In this document: positions 42,368 to 52,507 of the stretch, piece by piece
How positions within the stretch are numbered: position 1 is the first letter of the stretch
Layout: each line of letters starts with the position of its first letter
From: Pelobacter sp. UBA6093
GTDB taxonomy: Bacteria > Desulfobacterota > Desulfuromonadia > Desulfuromonadales > Syntrophotaleaceae
Direction of reading: 5' to 3'
NCBI GenBank assembly: GCA_002435955.1
Contig: DIWZ01000003.1
Location: 3,187-57,839 of the forward strand
DNA length: 54,653 nt
Notes under the pieces: model-generated
Database searches by the model: none
Seen by the model: the letters and a program-made list of their open reading frames with translations, nothing else
What the model was told of the DNA's origin: nothing
Translations under genes and position numbers: made by a program

Positions 42368-42769
42368 GGTTTAAATCTCCCTTGATTTAACATAGTGTGT
42401 GGCGCCGTTGCCACAAATGCAAAGCAACACCATCTGGCAACAGTTATGCCAAAAACAAAAAACATATAATAACAGCATGTTATATCGAATCTGGGTATTT
42501 GGTGGACAGAAAATGCATAATAATTATGCGCGCGTGCCTGGAATGTCGGCACATTGATGATAAAAACTGGTCGGGGAGCGCAAAGTTGGAAAACTTTTAC
42601 AAAAATACGGCTGTATTCGCGCTTTTCAGGGAGTATTTTTCATGAAAAGGCCATCTGGCGGCTGTCCGGATGAACAAAAAACAGGCAGGCGCAAAAAAGC
42701 CGCTTCGGGTGGAAGCGGCTTTCAAGATGTGCCATGCGGTGCTGGTGCCGGTGTGGAAAGAGTGCGGCA
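42368..42769. other. Intergenic region between amt and frdB, no gene seen
   Basis: The amt promoter region is AT-rich (about 42400-42540) and should hold the amt promoter. An 82-codon frame at 42397-42645 looks unreal: no homology-like signal and AT-driven composition. The frdB terminator is near the other end. Confidence 0.5.
42692..42722 (-). terminator. Terminator of the frd operon
   Basis: On the minus strand AAAGCCGCTTC pairs with GAAGCGGCTTT, with a short loop and a TTTTTT tail, 48 bases after the frdB stop. Confidence 0.9.
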
Positions 42770-43527
42770 TCAGTTCTTTTCTTTATGACCTTTGGGCAAT
42801 GCCATGAAATATTCGCGATTAAGCTGAGCGATGAATTTGACACTGATACCCTTCGGGCAAGCTGCCTCACAATCATAGTGATTGCTGCAGTTGCCAAAAC
42901 CCTCTTCCAACATGGCGTCGGTCATGGTGCAGACCCGGCGTGCCGCTTCGGCCCTGCCCTGGGGAAGTTTAGCCAGTTGGCCGACCTTGGACGCTACGAA
43001 CAGCATGGCCGAGCCGTTGGGGCAGGCCGCCACGCAGGCCCCGCAACCGATGCACTCGGCGGCGTCCATGGCGGTTTCGGCATCGTCCTTTGGTATCAGA
43101 ATGGTGTTGGCGTCGGGTACGCCGCCGGTTTTGACCGATACGAAACCGCCGGCCTGCATCAGCCGGTCCATGGCGCTGCGGTCGACGACAAGATCCCTGA
43201 TGACCGGAAACGCCCGCGAACGCCAAGGCTCGATATAGATTTCATCGCCGTCCTTGAATTGGCGCATGTGCAGTTGACAGACGGTGGTCCTGGCCTGGGG
43301 GCCGTGCGGATCGCCGTTGATGACCTGCGAGCAGGTGCCGCAGATTCCTTCCCGGCAGTCATGGTCGAAGGCAATCGGTTCAATCCCTTGCTTGATCAGC
43401 CCCTCGTTGACAACGTCCAGCATTTCCAGAAAAGACATGTCGGAGCTGATGTCGGTTGCCTTGTAGGTTGTCAGTCTGCCTTTATCCTTGGGGCCTTTCT
43501 GCCGCCAGACGTGCAGTGTCAGGTCCA

Positions 43528-43531
<4 letters not shown>
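42770..43531 (-). CDS. frdB: Succinate dehydrogenase/fumarate reductase iron-sulfur subunit
   Basis: This 253-residue subunit carries three clusters: the [2Fe-2S] motif 'CREGICGTC' plus a later 'VCQL' cysteine, the [4Fe-4S] motif 'CIGCGACVAACPNG', and the third [3Fe-4S] motif with 'NCSNHYDCEAACPKGI'. Electrons pass between FAD in the A subunit and menaquinone via cytochrome b. The ATG overlaps the frdA stop as ATGA. The gene set FrdC-FrdA-FrdB resembles the Geobacter bifunctional enzyme. Confidence 0.96.
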
Positions 43532-45441
<1,910 letters not shown>

Positions 45442-45451
45442 AGTAAACTCC

Positions 45452-46123
45452 CTACTTTATTACAAGGCCAAGGAAAATCAGTGCCGGAATGGATACGTAG
45501 CCCGCTGCCAGAATGACTGCAATAATGCGACTCATTCGTCCCATCCAGGGCAGGGTGACTTCGTTGTTCATGCCCATGGTCTGAAATAGACTGGCAAAAC
45601 CGTGACTGATATGAAAGAACAGCACGACCATGGCAACCACATAGGCCAGGGCGTAGCCCACTTGCCTGAAACTGTCGACAATCATGCGGTAAACATTGAC
45701 CACGCCGCCGTCAAGCATTTCAATTTGCGGCCCTATGGCACGGAAAGTGAAATGCAAAAGGTGGAAGACGATGAAGGTCGCCAGTATCAGGCCGCTGTAG
45801 ATCATGGTGCGGCCCGCAAGGGTGCTGCGCAGGTGTTTTTTGCGTATGTAGGCCACCGGGCGCGCTCTGCGACTTTCCAGCGTCAGGGTGATGCCGAAAA
45901 GCACGTGCAGGGCCGCGGCGCCGATCAGGCCGAGTCGAAAAATCCATAAAATCGGTCCCAGTTGATGCAACTGCCTGGCGTAGGCATTAATGCCCTCCGG
46001 GCCAAGGTAGATGGAGAGGTTGCCGAGCAAGTGAGCGACAACGAAGCCAAACAGGATAATACCCGTGGCGGCCATAAACAGTTTGCGCCCTACGGCACTG
46101 CGAATAACATGTTTCAAAGGCAT
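45452..46123 (-). CDS. frdC: Fumarate reductase/succinate dehydrogenase cytochrome b subunit
   Basis: This 223-residue membrane protein has five predicted transmembrane helices. Haem-ligand histidines are recognisable in 'FVVAHLLGNLSIYLG', 'AALHVLFGI', 'FIVFHLLHFTFRAIG' and 'FHISHGFASLFQTMGM'. This matches the single-polypeptide, di-haem cytochrome b of the B. subtilis/Wolinella class (type B). It is the first gene of the frdCAB operon, 10 bases before frdA. Confidence 0.94.
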   Translation of the reverse strand: MPLKHVIRSAVGRKLFMAATGIILFGFVVAHLLGNLSIYLGPEGINAYARQLHQLGPILWIFRLGLIGAAALHVLFGITLTLESRRARPVAYIRKKHLRSTLAGRTMIYSGLILATFIVFHLLHFTFRAIGPQIEMLDGGVVNVYRMIVDSFRQVGYALAYVVAMVVLFFHISHGFASLFQTMGMNNEVTLPWMGRMSRIIAVILAAGYVSIPALIFLGLVIK

Positions 46124-46693
46124 GGTACAAATATCCTCTGATAGCGGGTTAAGCCGGTATGTGCAGCGATAACATAGCCCCCATCCTCAACACCCTGCGC
46201 CAGATGAGCCAACCATCGCAGCAGGGACCTGGTCGGTTGCACGACCCGAAGAAGAAAAAATATGATAACGACCTTGATGTACCGGATCGAAGAATCACTC
46301 TGACTGTAAGGGGAGGCCGACACGAAAGACGCCCGCCGCGGTTCGAAAGGTCATGGCATGCGCCATATAGGCGACGCCGAACTATCAAGTGGCGAGGCAG
46401 GCTGTATACTAATAGCCTTGGGCCGAAAATGCAAAAAAAATATCCTGGCCTTGTCTTCTTGGCTTCGCCCCGGCCGGATTCATGCCGCAGGAGTGGCGTT
46501 TACGGGATATGTTGGGTAATTGAAATGGGTGTGTAATTTTGAAAAATCTGTGCTAATATGTGCAGCTTGAATTAAAAATAGCCCAGTATAATGAGAAATG
46601 ATTTCAGTGTCGGGCTAAAGGACAGGCGGTTGCATAGATGGCAATCAGCAGCTACGGCAGCCAGGCCGCTGTTTTCGGGGGGATTGTGCCGGT
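46124..46693. other. Divergent spacer between frd and mla operons
   Basis: This 570-base region has no convincing gene; a 125-codon frame at 46159-46536 is Arg-rich and has no family look. A TATAAT at 46587-46592 is a good plus-strand -10 box about 100 bases before mlaE, with CTTGAA 16 bases upstream as a poor -35. The frd promoter should be in the other half. Confidence 0.55.
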
Positions 46694-47503
46694 ATGATGT
46701 GGATGGTCCATGCAGTTGGACAATTTTTTCAGAAGGTGGGTGGAGCCTTTCTGCTCTATCTCGAGCAGGCCGGGCGCATGGGGATTTTCCTGGCAGCCTG
46801 CCTGTTCAGCGTGGTACGTCCGCCATACAAGCTCGGTCCCATTATCCGGCAGTTGCATTTCATAGGTGCCCGATCCACCTTCGTCATACTGTTTACCGGG
46901 TCCTTTACCGGCATGGTACTGGCGTTACAAGGTTATTATACGCTGCGAAAGTTCGGTTCCGAAGGATTGCTCGGGGCAGCCGTAGCCTTGAGCCTGCTCA
47001 GGGAACTGGGGCCGGTTATCGCGGCCCTCATGGTGGTCGGGCGCGCCGGTTCCGCTATTTGTGCCGAGATCGGCATTATGCGCAATTCCGAGCAGATCGA
47101 TGCGCTCGAATGCATGGCCATTGATCCCTACAAATATCTCATGGCGCCCAAATTCGTTGCGGGGATCTTGTCCATGCCCCTGCTGACGGCTATTTTCGAT
47201 ATGGCCGGGATTCTCGGCGGATATCTGGTCGGTGTTACCATGCTGGGGGTAAACAAAGGCGCTTATTTTCAGCAGATGTATTCAAGCGTCGTCTGGAACG
47301 ATGTTGAAATGGGGTTGGTCAAATCGCTGGTGTTCGGACTATTGATCATCTGGATCAGCGCTGCCAAAGGGTATTTTCTGCACCTCGAGCGTTCCGGCGG
47401 TTTTGGTGCTGAAGGGGTGAGTCGGGTTACTACCGATGCGGTTGTGTTGTCGTCCGTAGCCATTCTGGTCTGGGACTACCTGTTAAGTGCCATCATGTTG
47501 TAA
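46694..47503 (+). CDS. mlaE: MlaE-type ABC permease for phospholipid transport
   Basis: This 269-residue inner-membrane protein is of the MlaE/TrnE family: five to six transmembrane segments with the conserved core 'ELGPVIAALMVVGRAGSAICAEIG' and 'MRNSEQIDALECMAIDPYKYL', followed by 'KFVAGILSMPLLT'. It should be the permease of the Mla system that keeps outer-membrane lipid asymmetry. It starts an operon with mlaF, mlaD, mlaA and mlaC. Confidence 0.94.
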   Translation: MMWMVHAVGQFFQKVGGAFLLYLEQAGRMGIFLAACLFSVVRPPYKLGPIIRQLHFIGARSTFVILFTGSFTGMVLALQGYYTLRKFGSEGLLGAAVALSLLRELGPVIAALMVVGRAGSAICAEIGIMRNSEQIDALECMAIDPYKYLMAPKFVAGILSMPLLTAIFDMAGILGGYLVGVTMLGVNKGAYFQQMYSSVVWNDVEMGLVKSLVFGLLIIWISAAKGYFLHLERSGGFGAEGVSRVTTDAVVLSSVAILVWDYLLSAIML

Positions 47504-47583
47504 TCCTGCCGCCAGGGTTAGCTGTCTAAAAAGCGATGTGCGGTTCTTGACCGCTGAACGCCAGGATTGACAGGGGCAATTCC

Positions 47584-48384
47584 ATGAATCAACAAAATAG
47601 CAAGATTGCCATAGAACTAATCGATGTTGAGCGTTCCTTCGGCCAGCAGCAGGTGCTTAAAAAGGTGAACCTGGTGGTGCGTGAGGGGACCACCACGGTT
47701 ATTGTCGGGCCCAGCGGTCAAGGGAAAAGCGTTATACTCAAACACATGCTCGGGTTGTTGAAACCCGACAGCGGCCAGGTGCTCGTGGACGGGAAGGATT
47801 TGTCCCGCATGAACAAGCGACAGATGAAAGAGGTCCGCAAGGACTTCGGTGTTCTGTTTCAGAATGTCGCCCTGTTTGATTCCATGACCGTGTTCGACAA
47901 CATAGCCCTGCCGCTGCGCGAACGTACCGACACCAGCGAGCCTGAGATTCGCAATAATGTCGAGGAAAAACTTGAACTTATGGATCTTGTGGGTATGGAA
48001 GACAAATATCCCGCGCAACTCAGTGGCGGTATGAAAAAGCGTGTCGGGCTTGCCAGGGCACTGGTTATGAATCCACGCATCGTATTTTTTGACGAACCCA
48101 CTACCGGGTTGGACGTCAGCATGAGTAATGAGATATACAGACTGTTTTACCGGACCCAGGCAAAGCTGAAATATTCGGCTGTTATCGTCAGTCACGACGT
48201 ACCTAAAATTTTCAAGCTGGCCGACTACGTGGCACTTATCCACGATGGGAAAATTCTCGGAAACATGCCTCCTGAGCAGTTTCAGCTTGCCGATAATCCT
48301 GTTATTCGGGCCTTTGTCGAGGAGACCATGGGGCCGATCTATTCCAGCGAAAGGGAGGAACGGTTTTTTTATGAAAAGGTTTAA
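47584..48384 (+). CDS. mlaF: MlaF-type ABC ATPase
   Basis: This 266-residue ATPase has Walker A 'GPSGQGKS', Q-loop 'LFQNVALFDSMTVFDN', ABC signature 'LSGGMKKR' and Walker B 'IVFFDEPTTGLD'. It would power the MlaE permease. The gene order E-F-D is the conserved Mla core. Its last 14 bases overlap the mlaD start, suggesting translational coupling. Confidence 0.95.
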   Translation: MNQQNSKIAIELIDVERSFGQQQVLKKVNLVVREGTTTVIVGPSGQGKSVILKHMLGLLKPDSGQVLVDGKDLSRMNKRQMKEVRKDFGVLFQNVALFDSMTVFDNIALPLRERTDTSEPEIRNNVEEKLELMDLVGMEDKYPAQLSGGMKKRVGLARALVMNPRIVFFDEPTTGLDVSMSNEIYRLFYRTQAKLKYSAVIVSHDVPKIFKLADYVALIHDGKILGNMPPEQFQLADNPVIRAFVEETMGPIYSSEREERFFYEKV

Positions 48385-48817
48385 CGTTGAGATGGCTGTC
48401 GGAGTTTTCCTGGTGGCTGGTTTCATCTGTTTCGCCTATCTTTCCGTCAAACTCGGCAATGTCAATCTGTTCGGCGACAAGACCTATTCCGTTCGTGCGC
48501 GATTTGGGTCCGTTTCCGGACTCAAGGAAGGGGCTGTTGTCGAGTTGGCAGGCGTCAAAATCGGGACTGTATCACGTGTCTCCCTCGATCCTGACAAATA
48601 CGAGGCGGTGGTAGGCATGGATATCGACGTCAAGGTGAAACTTCAGGAGGACAGTATCGCCTCGATTCGTACCTCTGGTATCATTGGGGATAAATACGTC
48701 GATGTTTCACCCGGCGGGCTTGAGGATTTTATCCAGCCTGGTGGCGAGATCTATGAGACCGAGTCCGCTGTGAATATTGAAAAACTGATCAGTAAATATA
48801 TCTTCGAGAAAAAATAA
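48371..48817 (+). CDS. mlaD: MlaD-type MCE-domain protein
   Basis: This 148-residue protein has a single N-terminal TM helix (about 9-27) and an MCE domain (about 35-115; 'YSVRARFGSVSGLKEGAVVELAGVKIG'). It is shorter than E. coli MlaD (183). It should form the periplasmic hexameric lipid channel subunit. The start at 48371 follows the end of mlaF; an open frame further upstream overlaps the ATPase. Confidence 0.94.
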   Translation: MKRFNVEMAVGVFLVAGFICFAYLSVKLGNVNLFGDKTYSVRARFGSVSGLKEGAVVELAGVKIGTVSRVSLDPDKYEAVVGMDIDVKVKLQEDSIASIRTSGIIGDKYVDVSPGGLEDFIQPGGEIYETESAVNIEKLISKYIFEKK

Positions 48818-48835
48818 AGACGGGAGGAGGATTTC

Positions 48836-49702
48836 ATGAGACGCTTTATAGTGTTTGCGCTCTTGGTGATGCTCACCGGACTGCTCACGTCCGGGCATGC
48901 TCTGGCAGTCGAAGATTCGTTGTCCGTAACCGAGGATCCGGCGGTGGAGTCAAGTAGCGCAGACCTGGGCGAAAATTCCGTTGTCGTGGAGGACTCCGCA
49001 GGGGAGTTGGGGGAGGTAGAGGCCGCGTCTGATGCCATCGTCGGCGAGGAGGATTTTACCGACGAGGAGGATTTCACTAACGGAGATATCGAAACGCTCA
49101 CGGTTTTCGATCCCATCGAGCCGTTTAACCGGGGTATGTTCTGGTTTAACGACAAACTATATTTTTACCTTTTCAAGCCCATCGCCCGAGGTTACCGGGT
49201 GGTGCCCGAACCGGCGCGCGAGTCGGTCTCGAATTTCTTCTCCAATCTGGGTACGCCCGTACGGTTCGCCAATTCCCTGCTCCAACTGAAAATAGGGGAT
49301 GCGGGTTCTGAACTGGGGCGTTTGATCATCAATTCGACATTGGGTATCGGTGGTCTTTTCGATCCGGCCAAGGCCTGGTTCGATCTCGGCAGGAAGGAAG
49401 AAGATTTCGGTCAGACCCTCGGAAACTACGGTGTCGGTTCAGGATTTTATATCGTGTGGCCGCTTCTCGGTCCCTCCAATACTCGCGACTCGGTCGGAAT
49501 GGTCGGTGATTTTTTCCTTGATCCTTTGCATTATATCGACATGAAGCCCGTAGAGCGGGTCGGCTTGGTCGGTTTGGATAAAGAAACGGATCTTTCGCTT
49601 GATAAGGATACTTACGAAGGCATCAAGCAGGATGCCCTTGACCCCTATTTGTTCGTCCGGAATGCCTATGAGCAGTACCGTGACGGAAAGATCAAGAAAT
49701 AA
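48836..49702 (+). CDS. mlaA: MlaA (VacJ)-like protein, without a lipobox
   Basis: This 288-residue protein has a signal peptide ending near 'GHALA' and no cysteine for lipid attachment, unlike the usual MlaA lipoprotein. An acidic, low-complexity stretch of about 60 residues follows ('EEDFTDEEDFTNGD' at its end). Then comes the MlaA domain from about residue 90 ('FDPIEPFNRGMFWFNDKLY', 'RVVPEPARESVSNFF', 'DFGQTLGNYGVGSGFYIVWPLLGPS'). It should act at the outer membrane. Its place inside the mla operon fits. Confidence 0.92.
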   Translation: MRRFIVFALLVMLTGLLTSGHALAVEDSLSVTEDPAVESSSADLGENSVVVEDSAGELGEVEAASDAIVGEEDFTDEEDFTNGDIETLTVFDPIEPFNRGMFWFNDKLYFYLFKPIARGYRVVPEPARESVSNFFSNLGTPVRFANSLLQLKIGDAGSELGRLIINSTLGIGGLFDPAKAWFDLGRKEEDFGQTLGNYGVGSGFYIVWPLLGPSNTRDSVGMVGDFFLDPLHYIDMKPVERVGLVGLDKETDLSLDKDTYEGIKQDALDPYLFVRNAYEQYRDGKIKK

Positions 49703-49713
49703 GGAGTTCGGCA

Positions 49714-50352
49714 ATGAAAATCAGGAAGTATCTAATGTTTATCCTGATGTTTGCAATATTCGGATGGGTGAACCCGGCTATGGCCGTTCCCAGTCCGACG
49801 GCACAGCTTCGGGTTACCCTCGACAAGATCGTTGAAGTTTTGCGCAACAAAGAGCTTTCCCAGGATGCCATTCTCGACCAGGTGAACGTGATGGTGCGTG
49901 ACAAGTTCGATTTCGAGGCCATGTCGCAGCGAACCTTGGGTATTCACTGGCGAAATGCCACCCCCAAGCAAAGGGCACGTTTCATCGAACTTTTTTCACA
50001 GTTGTTGGAGGATACCTACCGCATTCGAATTCGTAATTATACCTATCAGAACGAACGTGTTGAGTATGTCGGCGAAACGGTGCAGGGCACCAGGGGGCAG
50101 GTCGACACCATCGTGGTTGCCAACAAAGATATACCGGTAAGCTACCGGGTGCGTCTCAAGGGCAAAGAATGGCTGGTCTATGATGTGATTGTCGAGGAAG
50201 TAAGCCTGGTCAATAACTATCGCAGCAGTTATAACGAAATCGTCCGTAAGGAGGGTTTTGATGGCCTTCTCACGCGTCTTGAAGAAAAAATCCGTGAGTT
50301 GGATGCGGCCAAAAAGGCCGCTAAGGGTTCTGCGAAAAAGCAGGGAGTGTGA
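49714..50352 (+). CDS. mlaC: MlaC-like periplasmic phospholipid-binding protein
   Basis: This 212-residue protein has a cleavable signal (about 1-24, ending 'PAMAVPS'). It has the MlaC/Ttg2D pattern 'FDFEAMSQRTLGIHWRNATPKQRARFIELFSQLLEDTYRIRI' and 'WLVYDVIVEEVSLVNNYR'. It should shuttle lipids between MlaA at the outer membrane and MlaFED at the inner membrane. It is the last Mla gene before the cyclic-nucleotide-binding protein; no mlaB is present. Confidence 0.94.
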   Translation: MKIRKYLMFILMFAIFGWVNPAMAVPSPTAQLRVTLDKIVEVLRNKELSQDAILDQVNVMVRDKFDFEAMSQRTLGIHWRNATPKQRARFIELFSQLLEDTYRIRIRNYTYQNERVEYVGETVQGTRGQVDTIVVANKDIPVSYRVRLKGKEWLVYDVIVEEVSLVNNYRSSYNEIVRKEGFDGLLTRLEEKIRELDAAKKAAKGSAKKQGV

Positions 50353-50357
50353 GCACC

Positions 50358-50840
50358 ATGAATGCAGATCGTTCCGCCTCCGGGACGGAGGGTATGACGG
50401 CCGACTTGCGGACATGCCTTGAAGGTCTGCATATATTCAGCGAAACGGAAGTAACTTGCCTGTTGCCTTATTTAAAGGATTGCGATGTCGGCGCGGGGCA
50501 AACTCTCTGGCAAGAAGGGCAGTCTGGGCATTACCTTGCCCTGATCCTGTCCGGATATCTCGAAGCAAAAAAAGATACGGAATTTCCGGGTAAGCAGGTT
50601 GTCGTAGCCGTATTCGGTCCTGGAGCCGTTATCGGGGAGCTGTCTTTCATGGATCAGAGTCCGCGGGCTGTCAGTATTGTCGCCCTGGAGGATGCCCGGT
50701 TGGCTGTGATCGGAAAAGAGGCTTTCGAGAAACTTCTCGCCGAGCACCCCGCCGTGGGCATGAAGGTTTATCGAACTATCCTGCTGGCACTTGCCAGCCG
50801 CCTGAAAAAGTCTTACGAGCGTTTGGCGTCCATATTTTGA
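50358..50840 (+). CDS. Cyclic-nucleotide-binding domain protein
   Basis: This protein of about 160 residues consists of one cNMP-binding fold. The phosphate-binding cassette region reads 'GPGAVIGELSFMDQSPRAVSIVALEDARLAVI', where E and R are at the usual ligand positions. There is no DNA-binding domain. It follows mlaC by 5 bases and precedes a terminator, so it is the last gene of the mla operon. It might link lipid transport to a nucleotide signal, but this is inference from position. Confidence 0.87.
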   Translation: MNADRSASGTEGMTADLRTCLEGLHIFSETEVTCLLPYLKDCDVGAGQTLWQEGQSGHYLALILSGYLEAKKDTEFPGKQVVVAVFGPGAVIGELSFMDQSPRAVSIVALEDARLAVIGKEAFEKLLAEHPAVGMKVYRTILLALASRLKKSYERLASIF

Positions 50841-50856
50841 CGAAGCGATGTTGAAT

Positions 50857-50891
50857 AAAGAGGCCGGGTTCCAAAGGGATCCGGCCTCTTT
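50857..50891 (+). terminator. Terminator of the mla operon
   Basis: AAAGAGGCCGG pairs with CCGGCCTCTTT, with a 13-base loop and a short T-rich tail. It starts 16 bases after the last mla operon gene and can also serve the convergent tonB gene. Confidence 0.85.
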
Positions 50892-50908
50892 CTATTCTGG
50901 GGACCCCT

Positions 50909-51739
50909 TCAAGGGGAGTGAAGCTGAAAATGGACAGGCACCAGGACCGTATCAGGCCTGGGTACGCCGTGGCGGCTGGCGGGGCGAAAACGCCATCCGG
51001 ATACCTGCTGGATGGCTGTGTCGTCGAGAATCCCATAGCCGGATGACTGTTCGATGTCCGCGGAAACCACCCGTCCGCTTTCCGATACGGAAACGTGCAG
51101 CAGGACTTCCCCCTGCCATCCCCTGCGGCGCGCGATGCGTGGGTAGGGCATGGCGGGGTTGTCGCCGTAACCTAGGGGGGTGGCGCGCAGCATGCCCTGG
51201 CCTGTGGCGGCGCCGGATATTCCGCTGCTTGGAATCCCACCGATGTTATCCGATGTTCTTTCAGGTATGCCTCCTGGCTGATCACTGAAAATCCCTGATG
51301 TGTTGATTGAAAGGTCGCTTTCGGTGGGGCCTTCGCTGTTACTTGTATGGACAGGTGTCGGCATGGGCGTCGATTTTGATGTGTCCGGATCGTCTGAAGG
51401 CGTTGCAGTCGTTTTGGATAATTCTGTGAGTAAGGGCTGAGAGTAAGATTTTACCAACGATCGGGTGTGTGTTTTGCTCGTTATTGTTACTGTGGCAAAG
51501 GCTGGCGGGTTTTTTTTTGCCGATTGTTTTGGTGCCGGCCGGTCAACGAGTGTTTGGGGCGACGCGGGGGTGATCGGAGCCTCACCGGCAGATCCTCCTG
51601 TGGGACGCAGATTTATCGCGACGTAGGAAGGTTGTACGACCTTCCAGGAAGGTGGTAGTGGCCAAAGGACAAGCGTTGCGACATGAATCCCCAGAGAAAG
51701 GATCAACCACAGGCCGAAGGTTTCATGCGGAGTGGGCAT
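50909..51739 (-). CDS. tonB: TonB-like energy transducer
   Basis: This protein of about 276 residues has an N-terminal TM helix (about 9-27, in 'FGLWLILSLGIHVATLVLW'). It has a long Pro/Ser/Thr-rich periplasmic linker and a C-terminal TonB domain (about 195-276: 'YPRIARRRGWQGEVLLHVSV', 'SGYGILDDTAIQQVSGWRF'). It carries force from an ExbB-ExbD motor to outer-membrane receptors, but no exbB, exbD or receptor gene is adjacent. A cobalamin riboswitch and terminator precede it, suggesting a role in B12 uptake. The start is uncertain; the frame is open further upstream. Confidence 0.87.
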   Translation of the reverse strand: MPTPHETFGLWLILSLGIHVATLVLWPLPPSWKVVQPSYVAINLRPTGGSAGEAPITPASPQTLVDRPAPKQSAKKNPPAFATVTITSKTHTRSLVKSYSQPLLTELSKTTATPSDDPDTSKSTPMPTPVHTSNSEGPTESDLSINTSGIFSDQPGGIPERTSDNIGGIPSSGISGAATGQGMLRATPLGYGDNPAMPYPRIARRRGWQGEVLLHVSVSESGRVVSADIEQSSGYGILDDTAIQQVSGWRFRPASRHGVPRPDTVLVPVHFQLHSP

Positions 51740-51780
51740 GGTTGGCAATAGCCTTCTGTTTTGTTCATGGCAGGATCTGT

Positions 51781-51826
51781 AAAAAAAATTCCTCTTTGTG
51801 CCCAAGCTGGAGGGAGCACGAAGAGG
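51781..51826 (-). terminator. Terminator in the tonB leader
   Basis: On the minus strand CCTCTTCGTGC pairs with GCACAAAGAGG, followed by AATTTTTTTT. It sits between the cobalamin aptamer and tonB. This fits transcriptional control by B12. Confidence 0.87.
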
Positions 51827-51929
51827 AGCATGGTCCCCAGCATCTGCACACCATAAGTCCGATGTGCCCACAACAGTGACGACCGCTTCAGCTCATCTTC
51901 CCATAAGCCCGGGGAAGATGATGTGGGAT

Positions 51930-52087
51930 GTTCGAAACGGCAGGTTGACTGGCTTGCGGATCGTTCTCGGAACCGCCTTGCCAGCATGAGAGCCAGTGGC
52001 ATGTTGGTTCCTCGTTCTCGCTTGCAGTGGCGGGCCAGGGGGGATTCATATCCTGCTTCCCGGTTAGGCCCGAAAGCGCCGTCGAAC
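51930..52087 (-). promoter_or_regulatory. Cobalamin riboswitch
   Basis: On the minus strand the B12 box reads 'AAGCCAGTCAACCTGCC'. Upstream come 'GGGAAGCAGG', 'ATGAATCC', 'GGCCCGCCACTGCAAGC' and 'ATGCCACTGG', in consensus order. The closing stem joins GTTCGA/TCGAAC. Binding of B12 should favour the terminator and lower tonB expression. The B12 box differs at one or two bases from the usual GGAGACC core. Confidence 0.9.
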
Positions 52088-52152
52088 GTATTCTATTAAA
52101 TTGACCGGAATGTATCCGGTTGCAAAGTTGGTTCGGGGGTAAGTGGGAAAAA

Positions 52153-52377
52153 TTAACCACCGCCGACCTTGGGAAATAGCGACAGGGTCTGCCCATCCAT
52201 CATGACGTGGTCGGGTAGCACATGCCGGCCGTTGATAAGCGCAACACCGAGTTCCGGGCCGTTGATGTCGAGGGCTGTCAATATGTCGCCAACGGTGGAC
52301 GCCTCCGGGTAGTCCTGATCGGCTACCTTAAAGCGATTGTCACGAAATCCTGCAAAAAGTTTAACAGTAATTTTCAT
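52153..52377 (-). CDS. MoaD/ThiS-like sulfur carrier protein
   Basis: This 74-residue beta-grasp protein ends in a Gly tail ('FPKVGGG'), which is needed for activation as thiocarboxylate. Its pattern 'KITVKLFAGFRDNRF' and 'VGDILTALDI' fits MoaD-type carriers. It lies 130 bases downstream of the AOR gene on the same strand, so it may supply sulfur for the tungsten pterin cofactor. AOR-linked MoaD-like proteins are common in this group. The start at 52377 gives the expected domain. Confidence 0.85.
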   Translation of the reverse strand: MKITVKLFAGFRDNRFKVADQDYPEASTVGDILTALDINGPELGVALINGRHVLPDHVMMDGQTLSLFPKVGGG

Positions 52378-52453
52378 GGGGCACCTGTTTGTCGATCTGC
52401 AAATATAGGGAACAATGGTTTCTGGCAATAACTTCTAAAAAATGGACCAGTTA

Positions 52454-52483
52454 AAAAGAATGGGCACCCCATTGGGGTGCCCA
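52454..52483 (-). terminator. Terminator after aor
   Basis: On the minus strand TGGGCACCCC pairs with GGGGTGCCCA, followed by TTCTTTTT. It lies between the AOR gene and the MoaD-like gene, so the latter would depend on read-through or its own promoter. Confidence 0.9.
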
Positions 52484-52507
52484 CTGGTATTGCATATCAA
52501 ACGAATT

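Noticed and set aside
42400..42440. Possible sigma-54 promoter for amt
   Set aside because: The GG and GC elements (ATGG...TTTGCA on the minus strand) are one base too close and the other consensus positions do not fit.
42397..42645. 82-codon frame upstream of amt
   Set aside because: It lies in an AT-rich promoter region with no convincing start signal or family match.
46159..46536. 125-codon frame between frdC and mlaE
   Set aside because: Arg/Pro-rich, no family pattern and poor ribosome site; it covers the likely promoter region.
51703..52002. 99-codon frame upstream of tonB
   Set aside because: It runs through the cobalamin riboswitch and terminator, which explain the conservation better than a protein.
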